A stretch of 64,000 bases of DNA from Hyperoplus lanceolatus (taxonomy: Eukaryota > Chordata > Actinopteri > Uranoscopiformes > Ammodytidae). Every line of letters begins with the position of its first letter. Position 1 is the stretch's first letter. Below are positions 1 through 13,113 of this stretch, one piece after another. The notes under the pieces are model-generated. The model was not told the DNA's origin, did not search any database, and was given only the letters and a program-made list of their open reading frames with translations. The DNA lies in NCBI GenBank assembly GCA_026929865.2, contig CM049410.1, positions 22,302,501 through 22,366,500 of the forward strand, given 5' to 3'. The position numbers were made by a program, and so were the translations under genes.

Positions 1-90
1 GCAGTAGATGATGGTAATCCTCTCTCCCTCAAACACACAAAGAGACAAACACACACTTTTCTTTCCTCACTTTTACAAACATATGCCCCT

Positions 91-109
91 CCCCTCCCTC
101 TCGCTCTCG

Positions 110-140
<31 letters not shown>

Positions 141-152
141 TCTATGTCTCTC
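91..152. repeat. (CT)n-rich low-complexity tract
   Basis: Nearly pure CT dinucleotide repeat with a few CG and AT interruptions. It lies directly upstream of the CCAAT cluster at 180-256. Any reading frame through it is a Leu/Ser repeat and is not a gene. Confidence 0.9.
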
Positions 153-179
153 TGCCTTCCATTTTCCTATTCTCTCCTC

Positions 180-292
180 CCAATCACCATCAAGCCAATC
201 TGTCACTGTCAAATTCCTGGCCAATCAGCGCTGTATGCTAATTCTGCCAAACCAATGGCAGTGAGCCTGGCTCTGCCTGTGCACTATATAAA
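180..292 (+). promoter_or_regulatory. CCAAT-box cluster plus TATA box (candidate promoter)
   Basis: Four CCAAT pentamers lie in the same orientation at 180-184, 195-199, 221-225 and 252-256, followed by TATATAAA at 285-292. NF-Y sites 30-100 bp upstream of a TATA box are a classic vertebrate promoter layout. A start site would fall near 315. A possible splice donor GTAAGG follows at 430-435, so a short first exon of about 115 nt is possible. I recognise no protein there, and the target gene would lie on the plus strand. This is inference from motif arrangement only. Confidence 0.4.
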
Positions 293-517
293 CAAGGCAA
301 GCAGTGCATTACAGAACATTTAGCTGAAAACTTGTCTTTCATCAAAACCAGAACCAGAGTACTGTCAGTGGCAGAGTGCATCAACACAAAGAGAGGAGGT
401 GTCTTGACAGTTGCTCTTATGGCATGGCAAGAGTAAGGTGAATTAGGCACGAAACAAGAAAAAGTATATTTTTCATATGAAATAATTTCCTACACTTAGG
501 TTATGACTCCACCTGCA

Positions 518-1994
<1,477 letters not shown>

Positions 1995-2240
1995 TAAAGG
2001 TGCTATGAGGAACTTTTAAATATTTCTTAAACTAATTTTTCCTCTGATGATCACAACAGACATGTTACAGAAAACGAGACCATCAGTGCAAACAATGCTA
2101 TTTTTATATATTTTTTCTTAATGCCTTTGTCATGGGTCCCTCGCCCTGGAACTAAAGCAGGCATAGTAAAAACACTACCATTTTTGTCCAAAGGGGGTGC
2201 TAGAATTAAGACAAACTGAAAGTTCCTCAGTGCACCTTTA
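1995..2240. mobile_element. Short inverted-repeat element (MITE), TAAAGGTGC termini
   Basis: The left end TAAAGGTGCTATGAGGAACT matches the reverse complement of the right end (TAAAGGTGCACTGAGGAACT) at 18 of 20 positions. The element is about 246 bp and has no coding capacity. Its internal segment (ACGAGACCATC, near 2078) recurs at about 22530, and in reverse orientation near 53920, marking a dispersed family. No clear target duplication is visible. Confidence 0.65.
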
Positions 2241-2878
2241 TGGAGCACATTCAGAACAACACACTTTATTAAAGTCAGTGCAAAAAATAATATCCGAGTG
2301 TGCATTTCACAGCACTCCTGTTAAATGACAGAATATCCTCCTCAGTGTGTTCAGAATGTTAAGGCCGAGTGCTCGTACACACTAACTCACAGATAGGAGA
2401 ATTATTAGGAGGAAAAACCTTTTCAAAAGTGTTCCAAAATTGTAAGCATATGTTACACTTTGGATGGGGAAATATCTTTACGTATAAAACAGTGTAATTT
2501 AATGTGTGTGCATATCACAAATAAACCCAAGAGTTATTCATTCTGTTTGGAGAAGATAACAGTGGAAGATCCTGCTCCACCAAAGTAACAGTAACACATC
2601 ACTGATAAGGCTTCCAGTATTTTTTAATTGATTAGTTTGATAACTGCCCAATCCTGAGGCTCTGACCCTTTTTTCCCACTTTGCCTGTTAAATAAACTCT
2701 CTCTTCACACACCAATTTGGACCAAAATCCCTCTTTAAGCAAATAAATTAATAATTACACATCACACACTCAATGTAACAAAATGGCATTAAATGTAGAA
2801 ACCAACATCGTACTACAGGCTGCTATATAAAGGCAGCCGATTGGCTAACAGGCTTGTATCCACCTTCCCTTTAGTCTG

Positions 2879-2929
<51 letters not shown>

Positions 2930-3000
2930 ATAGCTTTAGCTTTGGGTCTTCTGACATTCTCTCGAGCTTTCTTAACACTCCTACAGGTGACTGCTCCAAG
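2241..3000. other. Probable copz2 3' untranslated/downstream region
   Basis: No coding signal. It contains a reverse-strand AATAAA (TTTATT at 2265-2270), which could be the copz2 poly(A) signal about 730 nt after the stop codon, and a pure (TA)n microsatellite at 2883-2924. The transcript end cannot be fixed from sequence alone. Confidence 0.4.
2883..2924. repeat. (TA)n microsatellite
   Basis: Twenty-one uninterrupted TA units, about 75 bp beyond the copz2 stop codon on the 3' side of that gene. Confidence 0.95.
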
Positions 3001-6000
3001 TCATTTCAGTATGGACCATTTGATCTGCTCCTTGGCCGACTGCAGGACCTGGAAAACAGACAGAACAAAATAGTAGATGAAAAAGAATGTAGCATGACGT
3101 AATGAAGTCAAAACGGAAAATAAAATGTTGTATATATAATAAATAGCCTATATTGTTTACAGGTGATGTATTACCATTAAAATGGCCCTTCAAATGCTTT
3201 GATGCAATATACCTATTGTTGTTTTTTGCCATATATTAAGCCGTTTTATTGTTTAAGTCTGTAACAGCCATTTTGATGGTAAAAAAAAAAAAAATCAATG
3301 TTTAGATTATCTGCAGTATAACTGTTTAGCCAATAGAGGACAGACTGAGCACATGTTCAGACTAATCTCAACAGTGAGGTTGATGTTCCTCTTTCGAACA
3401 GCAGGGGGCACATGGAGATCAGTTAAAATCCACTGCTGTGTTAGTCTCCTGCATCGAGAGGCACCTATTTGCAGACCCATGGGGGAAACCATTGAAAGTG
3501 GAGCGCCACCGGAAGCCACGCCCCGAACTCATTTCATTTGTCAGAATTGTAACCTACTCTGAATTTGTTGTCTTCTTTTTGATTTACTGCCGGAGTTCAC
3601 CTAGCGGTGAATAATAATACACAGTTTCCACCGGTTATGGTGCTAGTACACAGTAAAATACGTCAGTTTGTTAAGGGTCCCACGTGGCCAGGACGGTGGT
3701 AAAATGTTAAGGTAGAAGATGAATGAAGCAACAAAGCTTTGTGTAAATCTTCTAAAATCCGTCTCTTTAATTCACAATTATCACAAGTAGGTCAATCACA
3801 TACAAATATAAACTCTTATAAATGAAACACAAAAAGTGCCACCACATTAAAATAAACAGCTCATTTTAAAAAGCGGGGTGAAAGGCATTAACGTCTGACA
3901 CATAAGGTGACAGTTTCCATTCTAGATCCTGATTGGTTTATTACCAGATCCCTTGTCCTCTAGTGATCACAGTTTTAATTATTATATCATTTCTATATTC
4001 ATATTAGGCTATTGAACGATCGATGCTCGTCTGTGACTTTGTGATCACGCAAATGAACGTAACAATCGTGTGCAGCCGCAGAATTACATTTCAACCAGAC
4101 ATAAATAGCCTATGTTCATATTAGGCTATTTAACGAGGCTCGTCTGTGACTTTGTGATCACGCAAGTGAACAGTAACGATTGCGTGCAGCCGCAGAATGA
4201 GATAGGCTACAATACAATAGGTTTATTAATCCGAACACAGTTAGCATTAGCCTGCACTGCTGCAACAAGGCTCCAACTGACACTACGTAAAGGCTATTTA
4301 CAGCTTTGTTTAAGAGGAAAAGACAAGCATTTGTTTCCAGGACTTCTAAGATAAAAGTTCAACTTGTTGTGTTTTATTTATAAGAGTTGATATTTGTATG
4401 TGATTGACCTACTTGTGATAATTGTGAATTAAAGAGACGGATTTCGGAAGATGTAAGGCCTACCCAAAGCTTCGTTGCTTCATTCATCTTCTACCTCAAC
4501 ATCTAGGCTACTTTTTACCACCGTCCTGGCCACTTGGGACCCTTAACAAACTGACGTATTTTACTGTGTACTAGCATCATAACCGGTGGAAACTGTGTAT
4601 TATTATTCACCGCTAGGTGAACTCCGGCAGTAAAACAAAAAGAAGACAACAAATTCAGAGTAGGTTACAATTCTGACCAATGAAATGAGTTCGGGGCGTG
4701 GCTTCCGGTGGAGCTCCACTTTCAATGGTTTCCCCCATGGGTCTGCAAATAGGTACTCTTGCCTGCATCAGCCCCATACAGTAATGATCCAATGAGATCC
4801 AATGAGATACGATAGGAAAACACTCACAAAAAAGCAATTTTTCTGCATTCTGAACATTGCTTTTGATACTTTAGTAACATCTTGCTGATAGTACTTGCAC
4901 ACTTACTTACCATTTAATAATTTAACTGCGTGGCTGAACTTTTTTTTCTACAATTTTCATTTTGATGATAAAAAAGTGTAATAAACAACTGCAGTCATTT
5001 CTATTTAAACCTTTTCAGAACTTGCAAAGTAATGCAGTAGCATGATTTCACCACTAGAGGCCAGAGTGAGCACATGCTGCCATGTTGAAGCAGTAAAAAC
5101 AGGCTTAGGAACTTTGACTTGATATTAGAATATTAGATATTAGAAAGTGTTGTAGGGCAGGTGTGAGGTTAGTAAAGACTTACATTAGTGGTGAGAGCCA
5201 GTTTCTCTGTTATGTGCTGTTAGGATTAAAGCAACAGATAAAGAAAAGCTTAGAGCATGAGCACACACACACGCTAACACACATGCTAACACACATGCTA
5301 ACACACACACACGCACGCACACACGCACTGAATGAGTGGAATAAAATGCTCCAGGACCAATTCTGGTCTAGTAACTGAATGAAACGGAACATTTCATGGC
5401 TGGTGAGCTCTCTGATCCAGCCTACAACCTTTTAGATCATGTTAATCCAACTATCCATTTATTTGTCCATCAATCCACTTATCCACTGTGGAACCTATTA
5501 GTGCTGCCACAAGGCTTATTAGGAGATGAAGCCACGTTAGCTGCTAGTTTAGCATAGCGCTGTGAGCTAAAGGATTAGTGTTACTTAAGAGACTGCCAAT
5601 CATTGTGTCAGGAGAACCGTGGGCTCTGTGCCGCTCTGTGCCATTCATGCACTGCAGTCTAATAAATGGTTAGGGTTAGGTTTATTTAGAGAGGCAGCTG
5701 TAATGCATACATGTTAATAACACGATAAGAGATGAGATCAAATATGGAGCCACAACATTTGTCATCATGCGTGTTTATATACGTACTATTGACCAGATGC
5801 CTTTAGATGCATTCCGTTTGTTCCATTTTGTACTCTGAGCATTGATGTACAACTAAAGACATCCTCCGTTCTGTTTAAGCCCAGATATACAGGGTTTAAA
5901 TTAATACTCCAAGAATGATTGGCGAAACACGTTTATTTGCTTTCTTGCCAAGGAGCATGTTGTTTCGTACATACAGTACAATTAGAGGCACAGAGGAATA

Positions 6001-9000
6001 ATAAACTCCCTCTCAAACTACAACTTTAATCCTTCAATTCAATTCAATCCATTGCATTTTCTATTTATCTGTTAGGAAAAAAATGTGTGTATTAATTTAA
6101 AAAGAAAGTGTATCATCAAAAAACAACTAATCTAAAACGTTTGGCTGAATTGGAGGATTTGTTTGACATGGATACCCAGCTATAGACATGCATGTGTGTG
6201 GTTACCTGGGCAACGCTCTGTTCAGATAATGAGTTTTCATCCGTCTGCAAGACAAAAAGACATCAGGACAAGAGATAAATCAAACGGTCTAGCAGAATAC
6301 TTGATGCACACACTGTAAACCAGGGCTATTCAATAGGCGGACCCCCGCCTTGACTACCGACCAACCCCCCCCAAAAAAAAAAAGTGGTGCACAATTAATG
6401 TAGCACGTGCGATGTGTGCTTTTGCATGGTCATAACTGCGCGAAAGGCTGCGATCTGCAGTAAATAAATGTGCACGTGTCTCCAAGCGTTTCTCTATCAG
6501 CTGCTCTGTGTATGCAGCTTTGCGGGCGCGATTGTACCGCAGTGTAAGTGTATGGTCCATTATTTGTATTTAGTGTGTCTGCATAATATTGCACCAGTAG
6601 AACTTTGCATGTTTGCACAAAATGTGTACCTTCACATAGCAAACACAATTGCACAACTGTAAAGTCAGTGTCTGTAGTTTTTTTGTATTCAAATAAGCAG
6701 TTGTTTATTTCTGTACTGTGCATTGGCATCTTTGAGCAAAATACAGACAAAATGTTCGCCGCACCTCCCATGAACCTGGACAGTGACCCCTTGACAAACA
6801 CATTTTGGGGGGGAACACTGTAAGGTGTTGCATTTAGAGTAGCCTACATTTATTTCTATGTTTTTTGATAAGCTGTTGGACTCTTAGTAAACCTAGGCCT
6901 ACCTGTATTTTGATAAACTGTTGAAGAGTTAACCTATTGTGTTTTCCTGAACTGATAAGATTGTTAAACACTTAAACAACAGACAACATGTTAATCAAAT
7001 AGGGATTTTTTTTGATAAGCTGGTGAACTCTATTTGATAAAATAAAGACAATATTTGCACTCCTATGTCGTTGTAGTGTTTTACAGTATATGTAGCTACT
7101 GATGTGATGCTCATCAATTTTAGGCATTTTTTTCTGGCCCCTCATTTTGGATCATTTCCACCAACCGGCCCCCATTCAAAACCAATTGAATAGCCCTGCT
7201 GTAAACAGACGCCATTCCATCTGCACAAACACTATTTCACACTGTAGATCAGTGACCTGTCCGAGGTGGGGGACAGAAAAGACTGAACTTTTCCCAAGCA
7301 TTTCCGCGGGTATGCGATAGGGTGTGGGGGGTTAATAACGGAGGTGGAAAAAGTTAAACGTTGTGTTGCCCGAGATACATGGTTCAAGTGAAAAATAAAT
7401 TGTTCGATATCAAAGCAAAAAAAAAAAAATCCCCAATTGATTTTCCAATTATTCAAATCAATCAATCAATAGATATGATTGGTAGTATGGAATGATTGAC
7501 AGTCATCTTACCCTGTAGTTGACCTTTTGTAGAACCTGCTGGGGGTCACTCTCCAGAATCACCCTGGTAACAGGAGAAAACAATCAATCAAGAGCGAGTA
7601 CAGCACAAGCAAGGCTGGGAGTATTTCTGGGATTCTTTACTCGACTTAGCAAATATTATTAAAAAAATAATAACAGATAAAACAACACTAAACATAATTG
7701 TCAGCTTATATCTTAAAGATGTAGAAGTATCCCATTGACATTGATCTTTGCTTCTAACTAGTGGTAAATATTATGTCTCTTACCCTCCATCAATGATTTC
7801 ATCCACAACCAAGAACACTCCATCCATGTTGTCCAGTAAACTTCTCCGCTCCAAATTTTTCCTTCAAAATAAACACAAGAGTTAGCCACATAATACTCGA
7901 TATCCCCCTGAATGGTTTACTAATAGATGCGCCGACTTTTCGTGCCGCGTCTGCAGTATTACAATTCAAAGAAATAACACACTGAGCATGCTCTATGGGC
8001 CCCACAACCAGGAAGTAACCGCTTCAAATTGAAGCTCTCCATAGAACTAAATGGGACCAAACGCCATTTTTCAATTTGGTGTCCTTCTAATAATTGGTCC
8101 ATGGATTGTACAAGTTACCTCAAATTGCGGTTTGACCCACAATGTACTGAGGGCATCGCAAGCTTTACGTCAATTGACAAAGACGGATTGTCACTCAAGC
8201 AACTTAACAAGAGCTGACAGACTGCCATTTTTTCATCTGGCAGTGTTCTGGACAGAATTTTTTTTAAATTTCCTATTAGGGCCTTTTTGCTTGTTGAGTT
8301 TTATGTTGCTAAATATACTTGATGTCTATATGTTAATTCATAAATGCTTTCAACTGTTATGTCCTGTAAGGCATTTTGTGAAAAGTACCTGAGGATCTGA
8401 CTGAGGGACTCGAACAGGCAGCCCAGCACCGACATCAGCATCAGCTAGAGAGAACAAACAACAGGGAGAGGAAAGCAACAGGTGCATTCATCAGCTCAGC
8501 AATATTCAAGAATCAAACGCAGAAAGTGACACACACATTTAAGATATTGCTTGTTTAAACAGCCAGTAACATTAGCATTTGTGATTCTGCAAACACTGAT
8601 ATCATCACTTTATAATAGTTGTTTCCTCTGAAATATGAGGGCATGACATCACAGATAAACCTATTGCCCAGGTGCGAGACCAGAAAGCACCAAGTAAACT
8701 TAATAATATTTGATCCCATTTCATAAATCATACCTTCAACAATAATTCAAAAGAAATTAACTTTTAAGATATTATAAAAACCAAACCCCTCTAAATGTCT
8801 CAAACAGAATGCACTTCAAAAGAAAAAAACATTGTTTTGTAAAAAAGAAAAAGAAAATCTTGTCTTCTCAGAAAAAAAAACTAAATCCACCCTACCTCGT
8901 TTTCCTGAGCACTTCCCACGACGTAGAAGAAGAGATCTATGCTGCTCTTGTAGACGATGGTCATCCCCTCCACGAAAGCTATCTCATCTACACAGACCAG

Positions 9001-12000
9001 GGGACAGAGAAAAACACCTCTCTTTGATTCATACCAATCCCTCTATTCAGTTTAACTTAGAACAGCCTATACAAAATGATAGATTTATTACCGGCTTCAT
9101 TCTATCAGGTGAGGCTAGATGAAAAAAAAGGATGAAAGGTGGCAGAGCAAATGATGAAAAGGATAAGGAAAAGGATTGGGGGAAGAAATGAGAAAGAGAG
9201 GAAGCAACGGAAGGGGAGCAGATGGGCTGAGGGAAGGAGTGGGAGAAGAAAAAGCTATGTGTGAAAGGAAAGAAGGGAATGACGGAAAAGGAGAAAGAGA
9301 AAGTGAATAGAAGAATGTGGAGGGAGAGAGAAACAGAGAGATGGAAGTAGAGAAGAGCAGTGGACAAAGGGAGAATGACCTGGGAGAAAGAAGAGGAGAA
9401 AAGATGGAATGAAGGAGGAGCCTGAAACAAAAAAAGAGGAATACACTGGCTGGCTGATAAGGAGGCCGGGGGCGGGGGCTCAGGTGTCAGCTGGAAGAAA
9501 CCCCCCAAAAATGAAACTTGTCCTTCAATTCCACACACACCATCAATGACACCTTCATGTTCACTCTGAACGGCCAACAAAAAAGTGTACTGATGGTTTA
9601 AAACTGAATAGAAAATCAAACATGTTGCTATGTTCATGGTCATAGTGGAAACCAGCTTAATGTAAAAAGTGCTTGAGGCCAAGATGGCTACTACCGAACA
9701 GTGTGTGTACTAGATGACACTGGAGATGTGTTTGAGTGTTCTTCAGCACAATACACAGGGAGGGACACACCACAGACAATCCAAGAGAAACTCACTGTCT
9801 GCTTTGTGCGTCTTGTTGAAAACGTTCCTCTCAAAGTTGTGCTGCTCCTTCATGAGGGGGTAAAGCTCCCGGTCATAGTACTGAAACACACACGAAAACA
9901 CACACATGAGACATGGTTAAGGGTTCTATCCTCTTTGGGGCTATTCCTACCTAACATGGAAGAAGGTATGGCACAGTGAGGATTTAGAGACGGAGATTTT
10001 TTTTCTTATTTGTCAGTCAGTGTGCATTACAATAAAACAGGTTAAAAGCAAAACAGTGATGTGATCATGCCAGGCCAGTAGGTGGCGATAATGTGTCATC
10101 TCAAACACCATAGAAGAGAGTTGTTAGCATACGCATTGAGTGTTGTCTTGAGCGAGCTGTAAAACGAAACTGGATATGGAAAAGCAAAAAAACCTTTCGG
10201 TCTCATATGTTTGTGTTTGTGTGTACCAATTCTCCCCCTCTAGGCATAGTAATGCTGCAGTAGAGCTAGGTCGCCTAGGAAAAAATTAAGCTCCCTGTCT
10301 AGACCGTGAGTGTCTTTTTAATTACTCGCTTAACAGGAACGCTTTATGCAGCTGTCACTCACTAGGTGTGGCTTGTGCCTCATTTGCATTTATTAAAAGC
10401 TACGTTGTCAGTGATCTAAAACTCTGTTTTCCACTGTTTTCATGTAGACTGAAGGCCAAATATCCATCTATCTATATACGGACAGGTAGTGGATCATGAG
10501 GATATTTTTACTGATTAAGATAAAAGTGATTTTGACAACAAGTATTCTCCAGAATCGTCGACTCCACATTAATCGAGTTTAAAAAATGCAAGATCCCCTG
10601 TAAGGGTCCTTCAGCCCTACCTTTGACAGGAGTCTGTTGCCATCGTTGTCGAGGATGAAAACAGCTTTCACTGTGTAGAGCGAAGGTTCCTGCAATAATG
10701 AACAGAAAGATCATGTTAAATATTTCAGCTTTGCTGAGTCTCCTCAGGGCAACATCTAGGAGAGGCCAAGCCGTCAAAGCCATGCCTCCCTGTAAATACA
10801 GCCAGCCTTTCCAGCAACAACCTGCAGTATTTACTTTGCCCACATTTGAGCTCCACAGTCCAATCAGTTTCTATGCTCAGTCACATGTTGTTTGTTTGAC
10901 CTAAAACGAGCATTGTCCATTCTCCTGCTGCACACACTGAGAAGACAACTTTGCTGACATTTGAGCAATATGGACATTTGATGAGAAAACAGACGTCTTT
11001 TTCGAGTCGTTACTGAGACACAAATGTCAATGAATGTCAAAACACAATTCTATCTTGGACTAATTTTGGATCAACTTCTTTACAACTATTTTTGAGCTAA
11101 ATAAAGGCCAGGGTGGGCCGATCAGATTTAACTAAAAAAAATTCCACAGACGGATGTCTGGTGCTTGGAGGAGTCACTCATCCTTTTCATCCATCCGTTT
11201 GCCCTTGCGAAGAGTTTTAGAGCCGGGACAAAGTTCTGTTATGCACTGACTAGCATAGATTCACAGTCGAAGTGTATCACAGAACTTAGACCAGAAACTT
11301 ACTAAATCCACTTGCAAATAATCCTTAATTCAGAAGATCAGATCAAATCATAAGAACCTATAACATTTAAAAAATATACTTGGGGCGTATAGACATATCG
11401 CATTGGGAAACAACATTTCGATCAAGTGTTGTGTCAGGTATATTCTCATATAATATAATGTTAATGGTAAATGGTTTGTATAATAGCATGCTAGCAGCTG
11501 GCAGGTTTACATCTACGGTCAAGCTAAGTTCCAAACAGCTGGTGCAACCGGCTGCTGCTCCCTGGCTCTGCCCTGTCCTAAGGGGAGAGGCTCTTTACAT
11601 AGCATGATGGATGGTTATGGACAACGTATCACTAACATGACTCAGGGCTTTGTGATCAAAAGGTTAAGGGTAATTATATAAAGAAAGAAAGCAAAATAAA
11701 TAAATGTTACATCATTTAACAAACATCCGATCATTTGGAATGACTGCGCAAATGAAAGGGGATTGTCCTATGTTTTGCGTAGCTTACTGTTTGCATTCTC
11801 TGTTAAATAATATAGTGTATTAAGAATTGATCTTGAATGAGTCTTATGTAATAAATAATACATGTCCATCAACAAAATCAGTCTCAATTCAAGTTTAAAT
11901 GTCAAATGTGAGTGTAAGAGAATACTGACTCAATGAACCAGCATGACAACTTAATGCCTTGAATGTAATACATGGGCTGTTTGGTTTATTGTAATGACTT

Positions 12001-13055
12001 TCTCTTGTGTATGCATGTGCAGAAGTAGGTCATGGATTCAGACAAAACTAGGACGGCTAGCATTTAAAGAAAATAGTTTGACATTGGCTTTCTTTCCAAC
12101 AGATGTGTACAATGTGACACTAGCGGAAATGTTTTTGTGTCTGATGAAGATTTAAGACTGATCCAAACCCTTTACAGCAACAAGACACATGTTGTGGATT
12201 CCTCTAGTGTAGCTGATAAAAAAAAAATAATAATTAACAAGAGAAAAGAATCACGACTGATCACAAAATTTCCATAGTTAATTGCAGTTACACTTTAAAA
12301 AAAATTAACTTATTTCAATACTTTATTTGTCATTGTTATGTATGTAACTCATACATGAAACGTTAGCAGCCATAAGCTACTGGTCATACCAGACCAAGTA
12401 GACTAAGGCAGAAGCCCTAAATGTATTGAATTCGCCATTGGTGCAGTTATATAGCTGTCATTATATTCAACTTTTAATTTCAGAGAGGACAAATGTGTAA
12501 CTTCTTCAAAGTTTACCAGTGTATTCATAATGCAGATGCAGTAGTATACCCACTATTGGATTATTGTTATTCATATGTATTTTACTGTAATAGAGGGCTG
12601 AGGTGGAACTGATTTGAAGTTGAGAAATTGTAAAAGTATTTTTTTAAAGTGTCAAAGCACAGCCCGGTATAGTGTTACAATGTATGACGATGCCTATTAA
12701 ATTGTTTTATTGTTGTTATTAATGCACTAAGTTGAATCGGAATGTTGTTGGTCGAGTTGGATCTCCTGAAATGTATCAGATTCTTAGTAGCATCATGGAC
12801 AACGGACCCAAATATAGAGGGTTAGTTACATACCATGCCAATACAAAAAACCACACAACAGCAATGCAAGTAGGTAAATAACTGTGGGTAGAGTAATTGA
12901 GTAAATCTACTTAATTACTTTTTCCAGCACTGAAAGAGAAAATAAGAAAGGAAAATACAGAGACATTAAACTGCCATTTGCAAATGGGAGAAAGGACATT
13001 AAGAAGTGTTGGGGGTGAGAGTGGTGAATAAATGGTGTGCAAGGCAAACCAGGGG

Positions 13056-13113
<58 letters not shown>

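Noticed and set aside
3353-3562. Conserved short peptide (ending CQNCNLL) shared with 4655-4837
   Set aside because: The two frames are the inverted arms of a fold-back transposon, not genes.
5668-5682. Interstitial telomere-like TTAGGGTTAGG
   Set aside because: Only about two units; too short to mean an interstitial telomeric site. The same holds near 19845.
9047-9682. 211-codon minus-strand Ser/Phe/Leu-rich open frame
   Set aside because: Produced by the polypyrimidine strand of the purine tract; no domain and no splice support.
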